From positions 4,960,001 through 5,024,000 of the forward strand of contig OY970066.1 in NCBI GenBank assembly GCA_963705285.1: a stretch of DNA of 64,000 nt, written 5' to 3'. Below, in pieces: positions 16,413 through 24,666 of the stretch. The DNA is from JACMLD01 sp963705285 (GTDB lineage: Bacteria > Bacteroidota > Bacteroidia > Chitinophagales > Chitinophagaceae). Under the pieces are notes generated by a model. It saw nothing but the letters and a program-made list of their open reading frames with translations, did not search any database and was not told where the DNA came from. Every line of letters starts with the position of its first letter. Position 1 is the first letter of the stretch. A program made the position numbers and the translations under genes.

Positions 16413-17741
16413 CACTAGCGTTGCGTCATAAATCAAAGATAGTCAGTTGATTATTATTTAGCTCTTTGAAATCTTGTTGTTGTGCTGTTTTTTGAAACAA
16501 TTCATGGAGTGGTGTTCTTTCGAAAACGCTTATACTGACGACTTGTAGTATTTCGTATAGAGACTGATTCAAATTAAATCTTTTTTTCGCAATTGCTACA
16601 ATTACGTATGTACTAATTGCAATCCATATTTGCGTTTTGACAGCGTTTTCTGATTTACCCCAAAAGCTTTGAATTTTAAGATGTTGTTTTATCCATTTAA
16701 AAAATAGTTCAATTTTCCAACGGTGTTTGTATAAGCTTGCGATCTGAATGGCGGGCAGCTCTAAATTATTTGTGATAAAAACAAAATATCGATCAGATTC
16801 CGCATCATAAACTTTTACTCTTCTAAATTTTTCGGGATAGTTTCTTGAAACATAGAAATTACTTCGCTTGAGTTTTATCATTTGATCACAGATAATCGAT
16901 GATTTTTTATCAACCTTACTTGATTTAACTAAAACAAAACTGAAGTCTTTTCTAGCTCTTGTGATAAAATAAGCCCCTGCGGAATGAATTCGGTAAAATC
17001 TACGAAAGTCAATATAGCCGCGGTCTACAACATAAAAACTATCAGCTTCGAAGTTGATCATATCCAAAATATTCAACTCGTGAACATTTGCCGGAGTGAT
17101 GTGAATAAACGTAGGAATTGAAGTCTTTAAATCAATTTGTGTGTGAATCTTAATTCCGCCTTTTGTTTTTCTGCATTTAGCCCAGAAAAAAGCAGATAAA
17201 CACATGTCAATTGTTGTTGCGTCAATTGCAAATACGTTATTGCTTAAATCGAAGTCGAGATTATTATCGTCATGATACAAACGATGTGCCTCTTGAATTA
17301 GACTCAGGCAATGATCAGAATAGATTTTCCAATTGCGTGTTTCGTTTGCCCTTGATAAAGTAGTTTTGGAAATTGCTTCGCCAATGCCTAGGTGATACAG
17401 CTTACTGGCATTTGCAGTCAAGCAAAGAATTGTATCGGATAAACTATCTCGTTGTGTTAGTTGCCCAAATGACATACAAAGAAATTGTTTCCAACTATTG
17501 AACTGCTTAGTTTTATAATTGCCCTTATACTGATCGACAAAAGAATTAAAACTTTTATACGATATAAGTGCCATTAATTGCGAAAACACATATTTGCCTT
17601 GATTCATAGTCGTTGATTATCAAGGAAGTATACGAAATTTAAAACAAATCAATTCAAATCGTTTCCATTGAAAAAAACGCTCTAATGCAGCACAGACAAG
17701 GATTTCAAAGAACTATAAATATTGACAACGCAACGCTAGTG
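16413..17741 (-). mobile_element. Complete IS4-family insertion sequence
   Basis: A 1329-bp element. The ends are inverted repeats: CACTAGCGTTGCGT at the left, and its complement ending CGCTAGTG at the right, 14 bp exact. A 9-bp direct duplication of the target flanks it. One transposase gene fills it on the minus strand. It is visibly more AT-rich than its neighbours. It inserted inside a TAAGTGG-type heptamer array between rfaE2 and the DUF4294 gene, so no gene was interrupted. Intact ends and intact frame suggest a recent arrival. Confidence 0.93.
16426..17607 (-). CDS. IS4-family DDE transposase
   Basis: 393 aa. The N-terminal domain (YVFSQLMALISYKSFNSFV) matches the DUF4372 helical region found in IS4-group transposases. 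The DDE core follows: VFAIDATTID with the first Asp about residue 128, YVVDRGYIDF with the second Asp about 198, and the Y-(2)-R-(3)-E-(6)-K signature in YKHRWKIELFFKWIKQHL about residue 300. No frameshift or stop is seen, so it is probably active. Start ATG 17607 matches the family's usual MNxGKYVFSQL opening. Confidence 0.93.
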   Translation of the reverse strand: MNQGKYVFSQLMALISYKSFNSFVDQYKGNYKTKQFNSWKQFLCMSFGQLTQRDSLSDTILCLTANASKLYHLGIGEAISKTTLSRANETRNWKIYSDHCLSLIQEAHRLYHDDNNLDFDLSNNVFAIDATTIDMCLSAFFWAKCRKTKGGIKIHTQIDLKTSIPTFIHITPANVHELNILDMINFEADSFYVVDRGYIDFRRFYRIHSAGAYFITRARKDFSFVLVKSSKVDKKSSIICDQMIKLKRSNFYVSRNYPEKFRRVKVYDAESDRYFVFITNNLELPAIQIASLYKHRWKIELFFKWIKQHLKIQSFWGKSENAVKTQIWIAISTYVIVAIAKKRFNLNQSLYEILQVVSISVFERTPLHELFQKTAQQQDFKELNNNQLTIFDL

Positions 17742-17825
17742 GTAAGTTGTAAGTAATAAGTAGTAAGTCCTTTTGCGGCGTAATAAGTAGTAAGTGATAA
17801 GTAGTAAGTAATAAGTCCTTGTGCG
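17742..17825 (+). repeat. TAAGTGG heptamer array, right of IS
   Basis: TAAGTAA/TAAGTAG/TAAGTGA heptamers continue the array that starts immediately at the rfaE2 stop (TTGTAATAAGTGGTAAG at 16393-16409) and was split by the IS. Every word carries TAA. It is interrupted by two CCTT-TGCGG motifs. Confidence 0.85.
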
Positions 17826-17867
17826 GAGTGATATGTTTTTAATAGTATAACTTGGTTGTAGCAAAGC

Positions 17868-17960
17868 TTCGAAGCAAGCGAACTAAGAACTCACGAACTC
17901 ACGAACTCACGAACTCACGAACTATGAACTAAGAACTATGAACTAAAAACTAAGAATTAT
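17868..17960 (-). repeat. GAACTCAC octamer array after DUF4294 stop
   Basis: GAACTCAC repeats pass into GAACTAAGAACTATGAACTA. Read on the minus strand (TTAGTTCATAGTTCGTGAGTTC) the array begins right at the DUF4294 stop codon and contains TAG and TGA. Its word is unrelated to the TAAGTGG array belonging to the opposing gene rfaE2. Confidence 0.8.
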
Positions 17961-18634
17961 CTCCCATACATCCGCTCCACTTCCTGCACAATAGATTCAA
18001 TTTCTTTATCGTCGCCGCCAGCATCATACGGTTGTTTCAAACTGGTGCTAAAGAAAAAAGCAACGGTCTGGTATAACCGCGCAGTTACACCGCCCTTGTA
18101 TTCTTTAATGATTTCGTAACAGTTATTTCCGGTTTGCCGGTTAATTAATTTCATTAGCACTTTGCCCTGATAAACAGACAAATTGGTAAGCGGGTCAGTA
18201 AATTCTTTTCTCAATTCTTTTTCCCGCGTTTTGATGTAGGCCTTGCGATCATCTTTTTCAGGCATCTTATCAATCTTTGCATTGATATCGTTCATCACTG
18301 CTCCTGCCCTTCTTGCATATGGATAAGTAACGTATACGGCATTGCGCAGGCGTGTCCATTTTTCAATACGCTGCTTCATACCGGGCGGACCGGGCTTTGT
18401 TATCCAGAAACCTTCCATGGTGCGCGCGGGCATCAGTACACCTTCTTGGTTGATCTTTGCAGGCACCATAATGGTATCATTGGGGCCAAGTTCCGGATGC
18501 TGAATGTTTTTAAAAATGGAATCTGCCCGGGCAGCAGCAGAATCCTGCTGGGCATATACCGAAGTTGACAATACAACGCAGGCAACCAGCCAAACCAGGT
18601 AGCGTTGCTTTTTATATGTACCGGAAAACTGCAT
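17957..18634 (-). CDS. DUF4294 domain-containing exported protein
   Basis: 225 aa from the ATG at 18634 (MQFSGTYKKQRY), which gives a proper signal peptide (LVWLVACVVLSTSVYAQ). DUF4294 follows: DTIMVPAKINQEGVLMP and MEGFWITKPGPPGM, then a charged helical region (RKAYIKTREKELRKEF) and CYEIIKEYKGGVTARLYQTVAFFF. Function is unknown; a periplasmic role is likely. It lies downstream of ccmE-ccmF on the same strand with a gap of about 100 bp. Whether it takes part in cytochrome maturation is unknown. Confidence 0.8.
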   Translation of the reverse strand: MQFSGTYKKQRYLVWLVACVVLSTSVYAQQDSAAARADSIFKNIQHPELGPNDTIMVPAKINQEGVLMPARTMEGFWITKPGPPGMKQRIEKWTRLRNAVYVTYPYARRAGAVMNDINAKIDKMPEKDDRKAYIKTREKELRKEFTDPLTNLSVYQGKVLMKLINRQTGNNCYEIIKEYKGGVTARLYQTVAFFFSTSLKQPYDAGGDDKEIESIVQEVERMYGR

Positions 18635-18732
18635 GGGTAAATTTACAAACTGGTTACTGTTAATCCTAACAAGGACAAAAAAGTAACCCAAAACGCTGTT
18701 ATCGATTTGCTAAAACCTTACCGGGTAATGCC

Positions 18733-21213
18733 TTAGGAGTTATTGCCGGCCACTGCGGACCGTTTGCTGACGCGTAAACTTTTTGCCATGATATACCTGC
18801 GGCGGATGCTGATGGCAAAACCTATCACCATAATGATAGTGCCTGCCCACAGTAAGTTGATGTGTGGAAACTCATATGCTTTTAATGCCACGTACGGTAC
18901 CATCTTATTGGATTCTTTTACCTGTATTTCCACGGCATGCGTTTCATTGTTTACGCTGGTAAACCCAACGGCAAGGCCCTGGGCAAACACGGTATCAAAA
19001 ATAAAACGCGAGTCGGCGCCTTTCCAGAAAATGGCCGGCGTGGTTCTGTATTGCATACTGTCTGAAGAATGAATGCTCAGGTCTGCAACAATAAGCGTGT
19101 CATTGGCATTGATCTGGTGGCGCGTGCCGGCAGGATTGATACTTACATTGTTCAATATCATGTACCCGCTTGAATAAAAAATAGTGTCTTTAATCTTTAC
19201 GCTGTGTTTCCTGAACTGCACGGTGTCTTCCGTATCATCAATACTGGTGGCGCTGATGTAAGTAAAAATATCTTTGTCCCAATAATGACGTGAATCAGGA
19301 TTGCCTGATACTCCCTCCTGCCCCTTGGTGGCTTTTATAAAATTGGGGTACAACGTAAATTTTTCACCTGATTTCTTATTTTCAAAATCTACCTTAAAAT
19401 AAGTGATGTTGCCTCTCTGCCCGGTGCTGTCTTTGTTTTGGTAAGTCGCCCAATACCGGCCCATATCTGTACGCAGGCCTTTGATCAACGTAAGGTTTTC
19501 GGTAGGATCTTGTTTTGACTCCGGTGCAAAATTGAGCAGTATGCCATTGTTCTTGGAAAGCACATCTTTTTTAGCAGAAGAAATCAATATACCCAGTAAC
19601 ATCAACCCAAAACCAACGTGCGCAATAGAACCACCTGCGGCCTTGAGCTTACCGTTTAAGCCAGCCCATATGTAAGTGGCATTGGCGACGGTGGCATACA
19701 CTGCCGCAAATATAGCCAGGTGTATGGCGCCAAGAAAACCAGGACCATGTTTGTGAAACTGTATATTACCCAGGAAACTGATGAGCAAAGAAATAACCAC
19801 GGCAGTCGCTAAAGGAATACCTGCTTTTTTTATGAACACGCCCCTGGGCGTTTCTTTGTAGCGCAGGTATTGTCCAGCTGCCGTTAATAAACCCAGCACT
19901 ACAGCCACAAAGATCTGGATTTTGTTATAGGCAAACTCAGCGTCTTCGGGCATGGCAGTAGATTTACCCGCCAGCTTATTATAGATCGGTGTAAAAGATG
20001 TCTGCCATATAATCACCAAGGCAGAAAGAAACAATACCAGCGCGCCAATGAACATCCAGAATTCTCTTGAATAAGTGCTTTCTTCTTTTACAATATGCGG
20101 AATGGATTTGTACCGCATACCAAATAACACCAACGCAGGTATCAGAAAAACTGCCATCAGTGAAATGAGCTGAAAGTTCATATCGTTTTCCACAAACGCG
20201 TGTACAGAGCTTTCGCCTAAAATACCGCTACGGGTTAAAAAGGTAGAAAACAAAATCAGGAAGAAGGAAAAAATAAAGAAGAAGTAAGTAGCGCGCAACG
20301 AGTGACCGGTGGCATTATATACCACCTGGGTATGCAACCCGGCCACCATTACCAGCCAGGGCACCAGCGATGCATTCTCTACAGGATCCCAGGCCCAGAA
20401 ACCGCCAAAGGTGAGCGATTCATACGCCCATGCAGCACCCATCATAATACCCAGCCCTAAAATGCCGGCAGAAAAAAGCGTCCATGGCAGGGCAATTTTT
20501 GTCCAGCCTGTGTATTCTTTTTTCCAGAGGCCGGCCATGGCGTAGGCAAAAGGAACAATGGTTGATGCAAATCCTAAAAACAATACCGGTGGGTGAATCA
20601 CCATCCAGTAATTCTGCAACAGCTGGTTGAGGCCCTGCCCGTCCTGCATCATGGGAATGCTCAGGTAGTCGGGCCGGCTGAAGATGGGGGCAGACTGCAT
20701 GTTTTCCATTTGCCGCACCAGTAAAAATGGATTGATGCCAATTTTTGTATGGCCAAAATAAAGCCCGATGATCATGGTGGCCAGGCAAACCTGTGCAAAG
20801 CTGATAACGGTCATTACCGGTGCTTCCCACTTACCCGCGCGCAACATCAGCACAAGGCCCAGCACACAATGCCAAATCGTCCACAGCAGAAAGCTGCCTT
20901 CCTGTGCCTCCCAGATACAACTAAAAAGATATTTTGCGCTGAGCGCCCTGCTGGAATGGTTCCAGGCATAGCTGTACTCAAATTTATGGGTGGCTATAAT
21001 ATAAAAAATGATAATGAAAACAGAGAAAACAGCCAGGCACTCCATAATAAAAGCTGCCCTGGCCAGGCGTTTCCAGCTGGCGGATACATGAGGCAATACC
21101 GCGGTGGTACTTTTAAAATAAGCAACGGTGGCAACCAGTGAAGCAACAAAGGAGAGAATTACAAAGAAATGGCCAAGCTGTCCGGGCAAAAGATGTTCAC
21201 CAATAAAATTCAT
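18733..21213 (-). CDS. ccmF: Cytochrome c biogenesis protein CcmF/CcsA-type
   Basis: 826-aa integral membrane heme-handling protein. The tryptophan-rich WWD motif GGFWAWDPVENASLVPWL is at about 270-287, with conserved His in WMVIHPPVLFLGFAS (about 207) and LHTQVVYNATGHS. There are roughly fourteen membrane segments, followed by a periplasmic domain at about 570-780 and a last TM segment near the C-terminus, the CcmF layout. It would attach heme delivered by CcmE to apocytochrome c. It follows ccmE by 9 bp. No other ccm genes are in the window. Confidence 0.92.
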   Translation of the reverse strand: MNFIGEHLLPGQLGHFFVILSFVASLVATVAYFKSTTAVLPHVSASWKRLARAAFIMECLAVFSVFIIIFYIIATHKFEYSYAWNHSSRALSAKYLFSCIWEAQEGSFLLWTIWHCVLGLVLMLRAGKWEAPVMTVISFAQVCLATMIIGLYFGHTKIGINPFLLVRQMENMQSAPIFSRPDYLSIPMMQDGQGLNQLLQNYWMVIHPPVLFLGFASTIVPFAYAMAGLWKKEYTGWTKIALPWTLFSAGILGLGIMMGAAWAYESLTFGGFWAWDPVENASLVPWLVMVAGLHTQVVYNATGHSLRATYFFFIFSFFLILFSTFLTRSGILGESSVHAFVENDMNFQLISLMAVFLIPALVLFGMRYKSIPHIVKEESTYSREFWMFIGALVLFLSALVIIWQTSFTPIYNKLAGKSTAMPEDAEFAYNKIQIFVAVVLGLLTAAGQYLRYKETPRGVFIKKAGIPLATAVVISLLISFLGNIQFHKHGPGFLGAIHLAIFAAVYATVANATYIWAGLNGKLKAAGGSIAHVGFGLMLLGILISSAKKDVLSKNNGILLNFAPESKQDPTENLTLIKGLRTDMGRYWATYQNKDSTGQRGNITYFKVDFENKKSGEKFTLYPNFIKATKGQEGVSGNPDSRHYWDKDIFTYISATSIDDTEDTVQFRKHSVKIKDTIFYSSGYMILNNVSINPAGTRHQINANDTLIVADLSIHSSDSMQYRTTPAIFWKGADSRFIFDTVFAQGLAVGFTSVNNETHAVEIQVKESNKMVPYVALKAYEFPHINLLWAGTIIMVIGFAISIRRRYIMAKSLRVSKRSAVAGNNS

Positions 21214-21222
21214 GGTACTGGG

Positions 21223-21630
21223 TTAGTTGGTTATAGTGAGATTCTTCTTCATCACATTGGGATCGTCTTTGTATTTGGATGGACATTTCATCAGCATATC
21301 CTTGCATTCAAACTGGCCGTTTTGCATTTTCCCGTTGAGAACCAGCCGTTCACTTTTTTCAAAATCTGGTGGCTTTGAATTACGAAACACTACCCTGGTA
21401 GTATTACCCAGCGTATCTATTGCCGTAAAACGCATGAAGTTGGGGTCTTTGGCGGCATCATACTCTATGGGTTGGCTTTTATCCACTTTTGCAATCAACC
21501 GCACAAATTTTCCTTCTTTCTGACGGGCAGAAGCCACGGTTTCATAAGTGGTAAGATTGCCGGTATAACTCACTAACGCCGCTATGGCAGCGGCAATTAA
21601 CACCAGGATAACAATGTGCGTTTTCTTCAT
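21223..21630 (-). CDS. ccmE: Cytochrome c maturation protein CcmE, CxxxY type
   Basis: 135-aa periplasmic heme chaperone tethered by one N-terminal TM segment (IVILVLIAAAIAALVSY). The OB-fold core includes GKFVRLIAKVDK and RVVFRNSKPPDFEKSERLVLNG. The heme-binding site of classical CcmE is HxxxY; here the segment reads KCPSKY, with Cys116 and Tyr120, so the histidine is replaced by cysteine. CxxxY forms of CcmE are known from archaea and some sulfate reducers. Located directly upstream of ccmF and probably cotranscribed with it. Confidence 0.9.
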   Translation of the reverse strand: MKKTHIVILVLIAAAIAALVSYTGNLTTYETVASARQKEGKFVRLIAKVDKSQPIEYDAAKDPNFMRFTAIDTLGNTTRVVFRNSKPPDFEKSERLVLNGKMQNGQFECKDMLMKCPSKYKDDPNVMKKNLTITN

Positions 21631-21891
21631 ACGTCAATTTTCGGGTGTAAAATTAGGCCAAAAAAAATGATCGTGCAGGGCTTGTTGTAATTATCTGCTA
21701 TATTATAGTAATGTATTGTGGATGCTTGCCGCCCTTTCACCTTAAAACCCTTGAACGTCTGAAAAGTTTAACAATTTCAAAAAGAATTATAACAATTGTT
21801 AGTTTATCACTTTGCAACGCATTATCATTTTTTTGCTTCTATGGTATACTGCGTTAACTTGCGCAGCGTTTAATACCTTGAATACTACACC

Positions 21892-22935
21892 ATGGCAGAC
21901 CTTTCCCAATTTGACCCCAACAGAGCCGGTAACCCCAACAACAATATTTTTGGATTGCCTTTTACCGAAGAAGAAGCCAGGGTGGTACTACTGCCTGTAC
22001 CCTGGGAGGTAACCGTAAGCAATACCGCGGGCACAGCGCGCGCCAGCGATCATATTTGCAGGGCCGCCCTGCAGGTAGATATTTTTGATACCGATGTGCG
22101 CGAGGGATGGAAAGCAGGTTTCTACATGCGCCCCGCAGATAAGAAAGTATTGATGAAAAGTGATTACCTGCGCAAAGAGGCAGAATTATACATCGATTAT
22201 ATTTCAAAAGGCGAAATAGTAGAGAAAAATAATTTCATGTCTAAAAGCATGAAAGAAATTAATGAAGGTGGCATCTATTTAAATAACTGGGTGTACCAGC
22301 AAACAAAAGAATTATTGGCCAAAGGAAAACTGGTGGGCCTTGTTGGGGGAGACCACAGCACGCCACTGGGCTATTTTAAGGCCATTGCAGAAAAGCATGG
22401 CAGCTTCGGCATATTACAGATTGATGCACATGCCGACCTGCGCAAAAATTACGAAGGCTTTTCTTACAGCCATGCCTGCATTATGTACAATGCGTTAAAC
22501 GATATTGAGCAGATAAGCAAATTGGTGCAGGTAGGTGTGCGCGATTTGTGCGATGAAGAATGGGATTACATCAGCCACAGCAATTACCGCGTAGTTACCT
22601 ACTTTGACCGCGATATGAAAGAGCGGCAGTATGAAGGACAAACATGGAAACAGATAGCCGACGAAATTGTAACTCATCTCCCTCAAAACGTTTACCTCAG
22701 TTTCGATATAGACGGGCTTGATCCAAAGCTTTGTCCTGCCACAGGCACACCCGTACCAGGCGGACTGGAAGTGGAGCAAACATTCTACCTGCTCCGGCAA
22801 ATTATGCGCAGTGGCCGCAAACTCATTGGTTTTGATCTGAGCGAAGTAGGCACCGGCGATACTGAATGGGATGCCAACGTAGGCGCCCGCCTGTTGTGGA
22901 AACTCTGTAACTTACTATTGGCCAGCAACAGCTAA
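21892..22935 (+). CDS. Arginase/agmatinase-family ureohydrolase
   Basis: 347 aa. All four binuclear manganese motifs are present: GGDHS (about 152), DAHADLR (about 177), SFDIDGLDP (about 266) and the C-terminal GFDLSEVGTGD. The enzyme hydrolyses a guanidino or formimino group; candidates are agmatine, arginine, formiminoglutamate or guanidinobutyrate. It is longer than typical agmatinase (about 300 aa) because of an insertion around residues 70-125. Bacteroidota commonly carry this form. Substrate not decidable. No neighbouring histidine or polyamine genes. Confidence 0.88.
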   Translation: MADLSQFDPNRAGNPNNNIFGLPFTEEEARVVLLPVPWEVTVSNTAGTARASDHICRAALQVDIFDTDVREGWKAGFYMRPADKKVLMKSDYLRKEAELYIDYISKGEIVEKNNFMSKSMKEINEGGIYLNNWVYQQTKELLAKGKLVGLVGGDHSTPLGYFKAIAEKHGSFGILQIDAHADLRKNYEGFSYSHACIMYNALNDIEQISKLVQVGVRDLCDEEWDYISHSNYRVVTYFDRDMKERQYEGQTWKQIADEIVTHLPQNVYLSFDIDGLDPKLCPATGTPVPGGLEVEQTFYLLRQIMRSGRKLIGFDLSEVGTGDTEWDANVGARLLWKLCNLLLASNS

Positions 22936-23122
22936 GAAAATGTGAGGAATGTGAAAATGTGATAAATGTGAAAATGCCCAAGCACTAATACAACGCAGAT
23001 TTTGACAACATCATCATTAAGATATGTTTTAGATTGCTTAACATAACGAAGTCTCTGGGTTGACGTTCCAACATGTTAATGTCAATAAATCAGACATCAT
23101 TACATCAGACATCAGACATCCC
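22936..23122 (+). repeat. Short-repeat island
   Basis: After the stop codon come AATGTGA words (AATGTGAGGAATGTGAAAAT), then about 90 bp of unique sequence, then ATCAGAC heptamers (CATCAGACATCAGACATC) ending 2 bp before the next ATG. The ATCAGAC word recurs at 44.2-44.7 kb. Confidence 0.7.
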
Positions 23123-23124
23123 CA

Positions 23125-23673
23125 ATGGTTTACGACTATGTAGTTACCCTTAAAAATACAAGCCGCAAATACACAGACGTGTTCTCTTTGCTGTTGCTGG
23201 GCATTTCTGTGTTGTTGTTTTTGCGTGAGCAATATTTTTCAGACAACATCAAAATTCCTTACCTATTTGGCGGCATAGCCATTGCAATCATTGCCGGTTG
23301 GAATGTTTACCGGCAGAAAAAGAAAAACATGACGGTGTATTACAGCAGTGCTTTATTTATAGCAGCCATAGGCTGGGTAACGATGCCGTATTTGTCGTGG
23401 CTCTTTATACCTTTTGCGTTACTGGGTTTGTTTGAACGACAGGCCAAGATGCCGCTGGAAGTAGGTTTTAGCAACACGCAGATTGTCATCAATTCATTGT
23501 TCCGTAGAAAATACCAGTGGACAGATTTCAGCAATATCGTTCTCAAAGACAACCTGCTTACCCTCGATTTTAAAACCAACCGACTGCTGCAGCGGGAAAC
23601 CATAGACGAAGAAGGCGATGCAGAAGAAGATGAATTTAACCAGTATTGCGCGGAAAGAGTTGTTAGTTTATAG
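23125..23673 (+). CDS. Membrane protein with C-terminal PH-like domain (paralogue 1)
   Basis: 182 aa. About four hydrophobic segments (VFSLLLLGISVLLFL, YLFGGIAIAIIAGWNVY, SALFIAAIGWVTM, LFIPFALLGLFE) are followed by a short cytosolic beta-rich tail (IVINSLFRRKYQWTDFSNIV, LLTLDFKTNRLLQ) and an acidic EEGDAEEDE stretch. The tail resembles a small PH-like fold. The next gene has the same layout, so the two look like diverged tandem paralogues. Function unknown. The stop sits in GTTAGTTTATAG, part of the following island. Confidence 0.65.
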   Translation: MVYDYVVTLKNTSRKYTDVFSLLLLGISVLLFLREQYFSDNIKIPYLFGGIAIAIIAGWNVYRQKKKNMTVYYSSALFIAAIGWVTMPYLSWLFIPFALLGLFERQAKMPLEVGFSNTQIVINSLFRRKYQWTDFSNIVLKDNLLTLDFKTNRLLQRETIDEEGDAEEDEFNQYCAERVVSL

Positions 23674-23880
23674 TTTATCGTTTTTAGTTCGAGAAGTTCG
23701 GGTGTTCGAAAGTTCGGGTGTTCGAAAGTTTGGGTGTTCGAAAGTTCGGGAGTTCAAAAGTTCTTTTGCTCCCAAAACTGGACAAGTCTTCTGCGAACAA
23801 AAACGCAAAACCAAAGGCCAAAACCAGAAGCTAGAAGCCAGAAGCCAGAAACCAGAAACTAAAAACCATAAACTAGTGCG
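23665..23880 (+). repeat. Low-complexity island after paralogue 1
   Basis: TAGTTTA words overlap the stop codon, followed by AAGTTCGGGTGTTCGA repeats (about 16-bp period), a unique centre, then GCCAGAAGCCAGAAACC words and ACCATAAACTA. The first and last parts (TTATAGTTTATCG, CATAAACTA) are complementary. Confidence 0.75.
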
Positions 23881-23929
23881 TCTGGCTATGGATTTTTGTT
23901 GGTTATGCATCTACCCAAAAAACTGCCGT

Positions 23930-24535
23930 ATGAATGCACTCGCCATTAATATTGTTCACCCTGCATTTGAGAACCTTAAACGGATGGGCCGGTTCCTGCA
24001 TTTTGTAGCCGGTTTGCTGGTACTTTTCAATGCCATTCACCAATTGCAGCAACCCACCTTCAACCATTTATATTTCTGGTGCCAGTTATTTATTGCCATC
24101 GATATTCTTATTGTAGTGCTTGCCAACCGCAACCTGGCGCAGGAATTACCAACCATGAATACCGTTTTCCGGTTTATTGAATGCATCATCTTTTTGGGTG
24201 CAGCGGGTGTATTGTTATCAGCATCTAACTGGATAATGGGCCTTGTGCTGATTGCCGTTAGCGGCGCCTATGGCTGGCTATTGTTCTGCGAACAAAAAAT
24301 GAATACAGACGAGCTGGTAAAGTTCAATCACATAGGTATTACCATCCCCGGTTTGCCGCAGAGCCAGTTCTTCCTTTGGTCGCGCATCAACGAGATAGAC
24401 GTGCGGTACGACCAGATTACCATTGTCACATCCGACAGCAAAAAACTCCACTTTCCGCTCCGCCAAAATCTTCAATTCGACGAACTGGATCAAATTCACG
24501 AATTTTGCAGGCATTATTTGAAAATCAGCTGTTAG
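23930..24535 (+). CDS. Membrane protein with C-terminal PH-like domain (paralogue 2)
   Basis: 201 aa from the ATG at 23930 (MNALAINIVHPAF). The open frame upstream of this ATG is repeat-island sequence and is not counted. There are four hydrophobic segments (FLHFVAGLLVLFNAI, LYFWCQLFIAIDILIVVLA, FIECIIFLGAAGVLL, IMGLVLIAVSGAYGWLLF) and a C-terminal beta-rich domain (ITIPGLPQSQFFLWSRINEI, QITIVTSDSKKLHFPL) parallel to paralogue 1. Both tails end in an acidic/aromatic helix. Function unknown; the pair lies upstream of a radical SAM gene. The stop codon (AGCTGTTAG) is part of a heptamer island. Confidence 0.68.
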   Translation: MNALAINIVHPAFENLKRMGRFLHFVAGLLVLFNAIHQLQQPTFNHLYFWCQLFIAIDILIVVLANRNLAQELPTMNTVFRFIECIIFLGAAGVLLSASNWIMGLVLIAVSGAYGWLLFCEQKMNTDELVKFNHIGITIPGLPQSQFFLWSRINEIDVRYDQITIVTSDSKKLHFPLRQNLQFDELDQIHEFCRHYLKISC

Positions 24536-24666
24536 CTATTAGCCTTTAGCTACTAGTGTTGCAGAACTGGAACGGCTTCACAAAAATGCAGTCAATTATA
24601 GATTCTATAATCAACAGCGCCGTTCAAGTTACTAATAGCTAACAGCTAAAAGCTAAAAGCTTTACA
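24530..24666 (+). repeat. AGCTGTT heptamer island
   Basis: AGCTGTTAGCTATTAGCC begins inside the stop codon context of the upstream gene. The inverted word CTAATAGCTAACAGC, then AAAAGCTAAAAGC, ends next to the radical SAM ATG. The centre has its own inverted pair (GGAACGGC / GCCGTTC) and TATAGATTCTATA, so the whole can fold as a nested hairpin. Confidence 0.85.

Noticed and set aside
23618..23929. Long N-terminal extension of paralogue 2
   Set aside because: The upstream part of the open frame is repeat-island sequence overlapping the end of paralogue 1. The ATG at 23930 starts the real protein.
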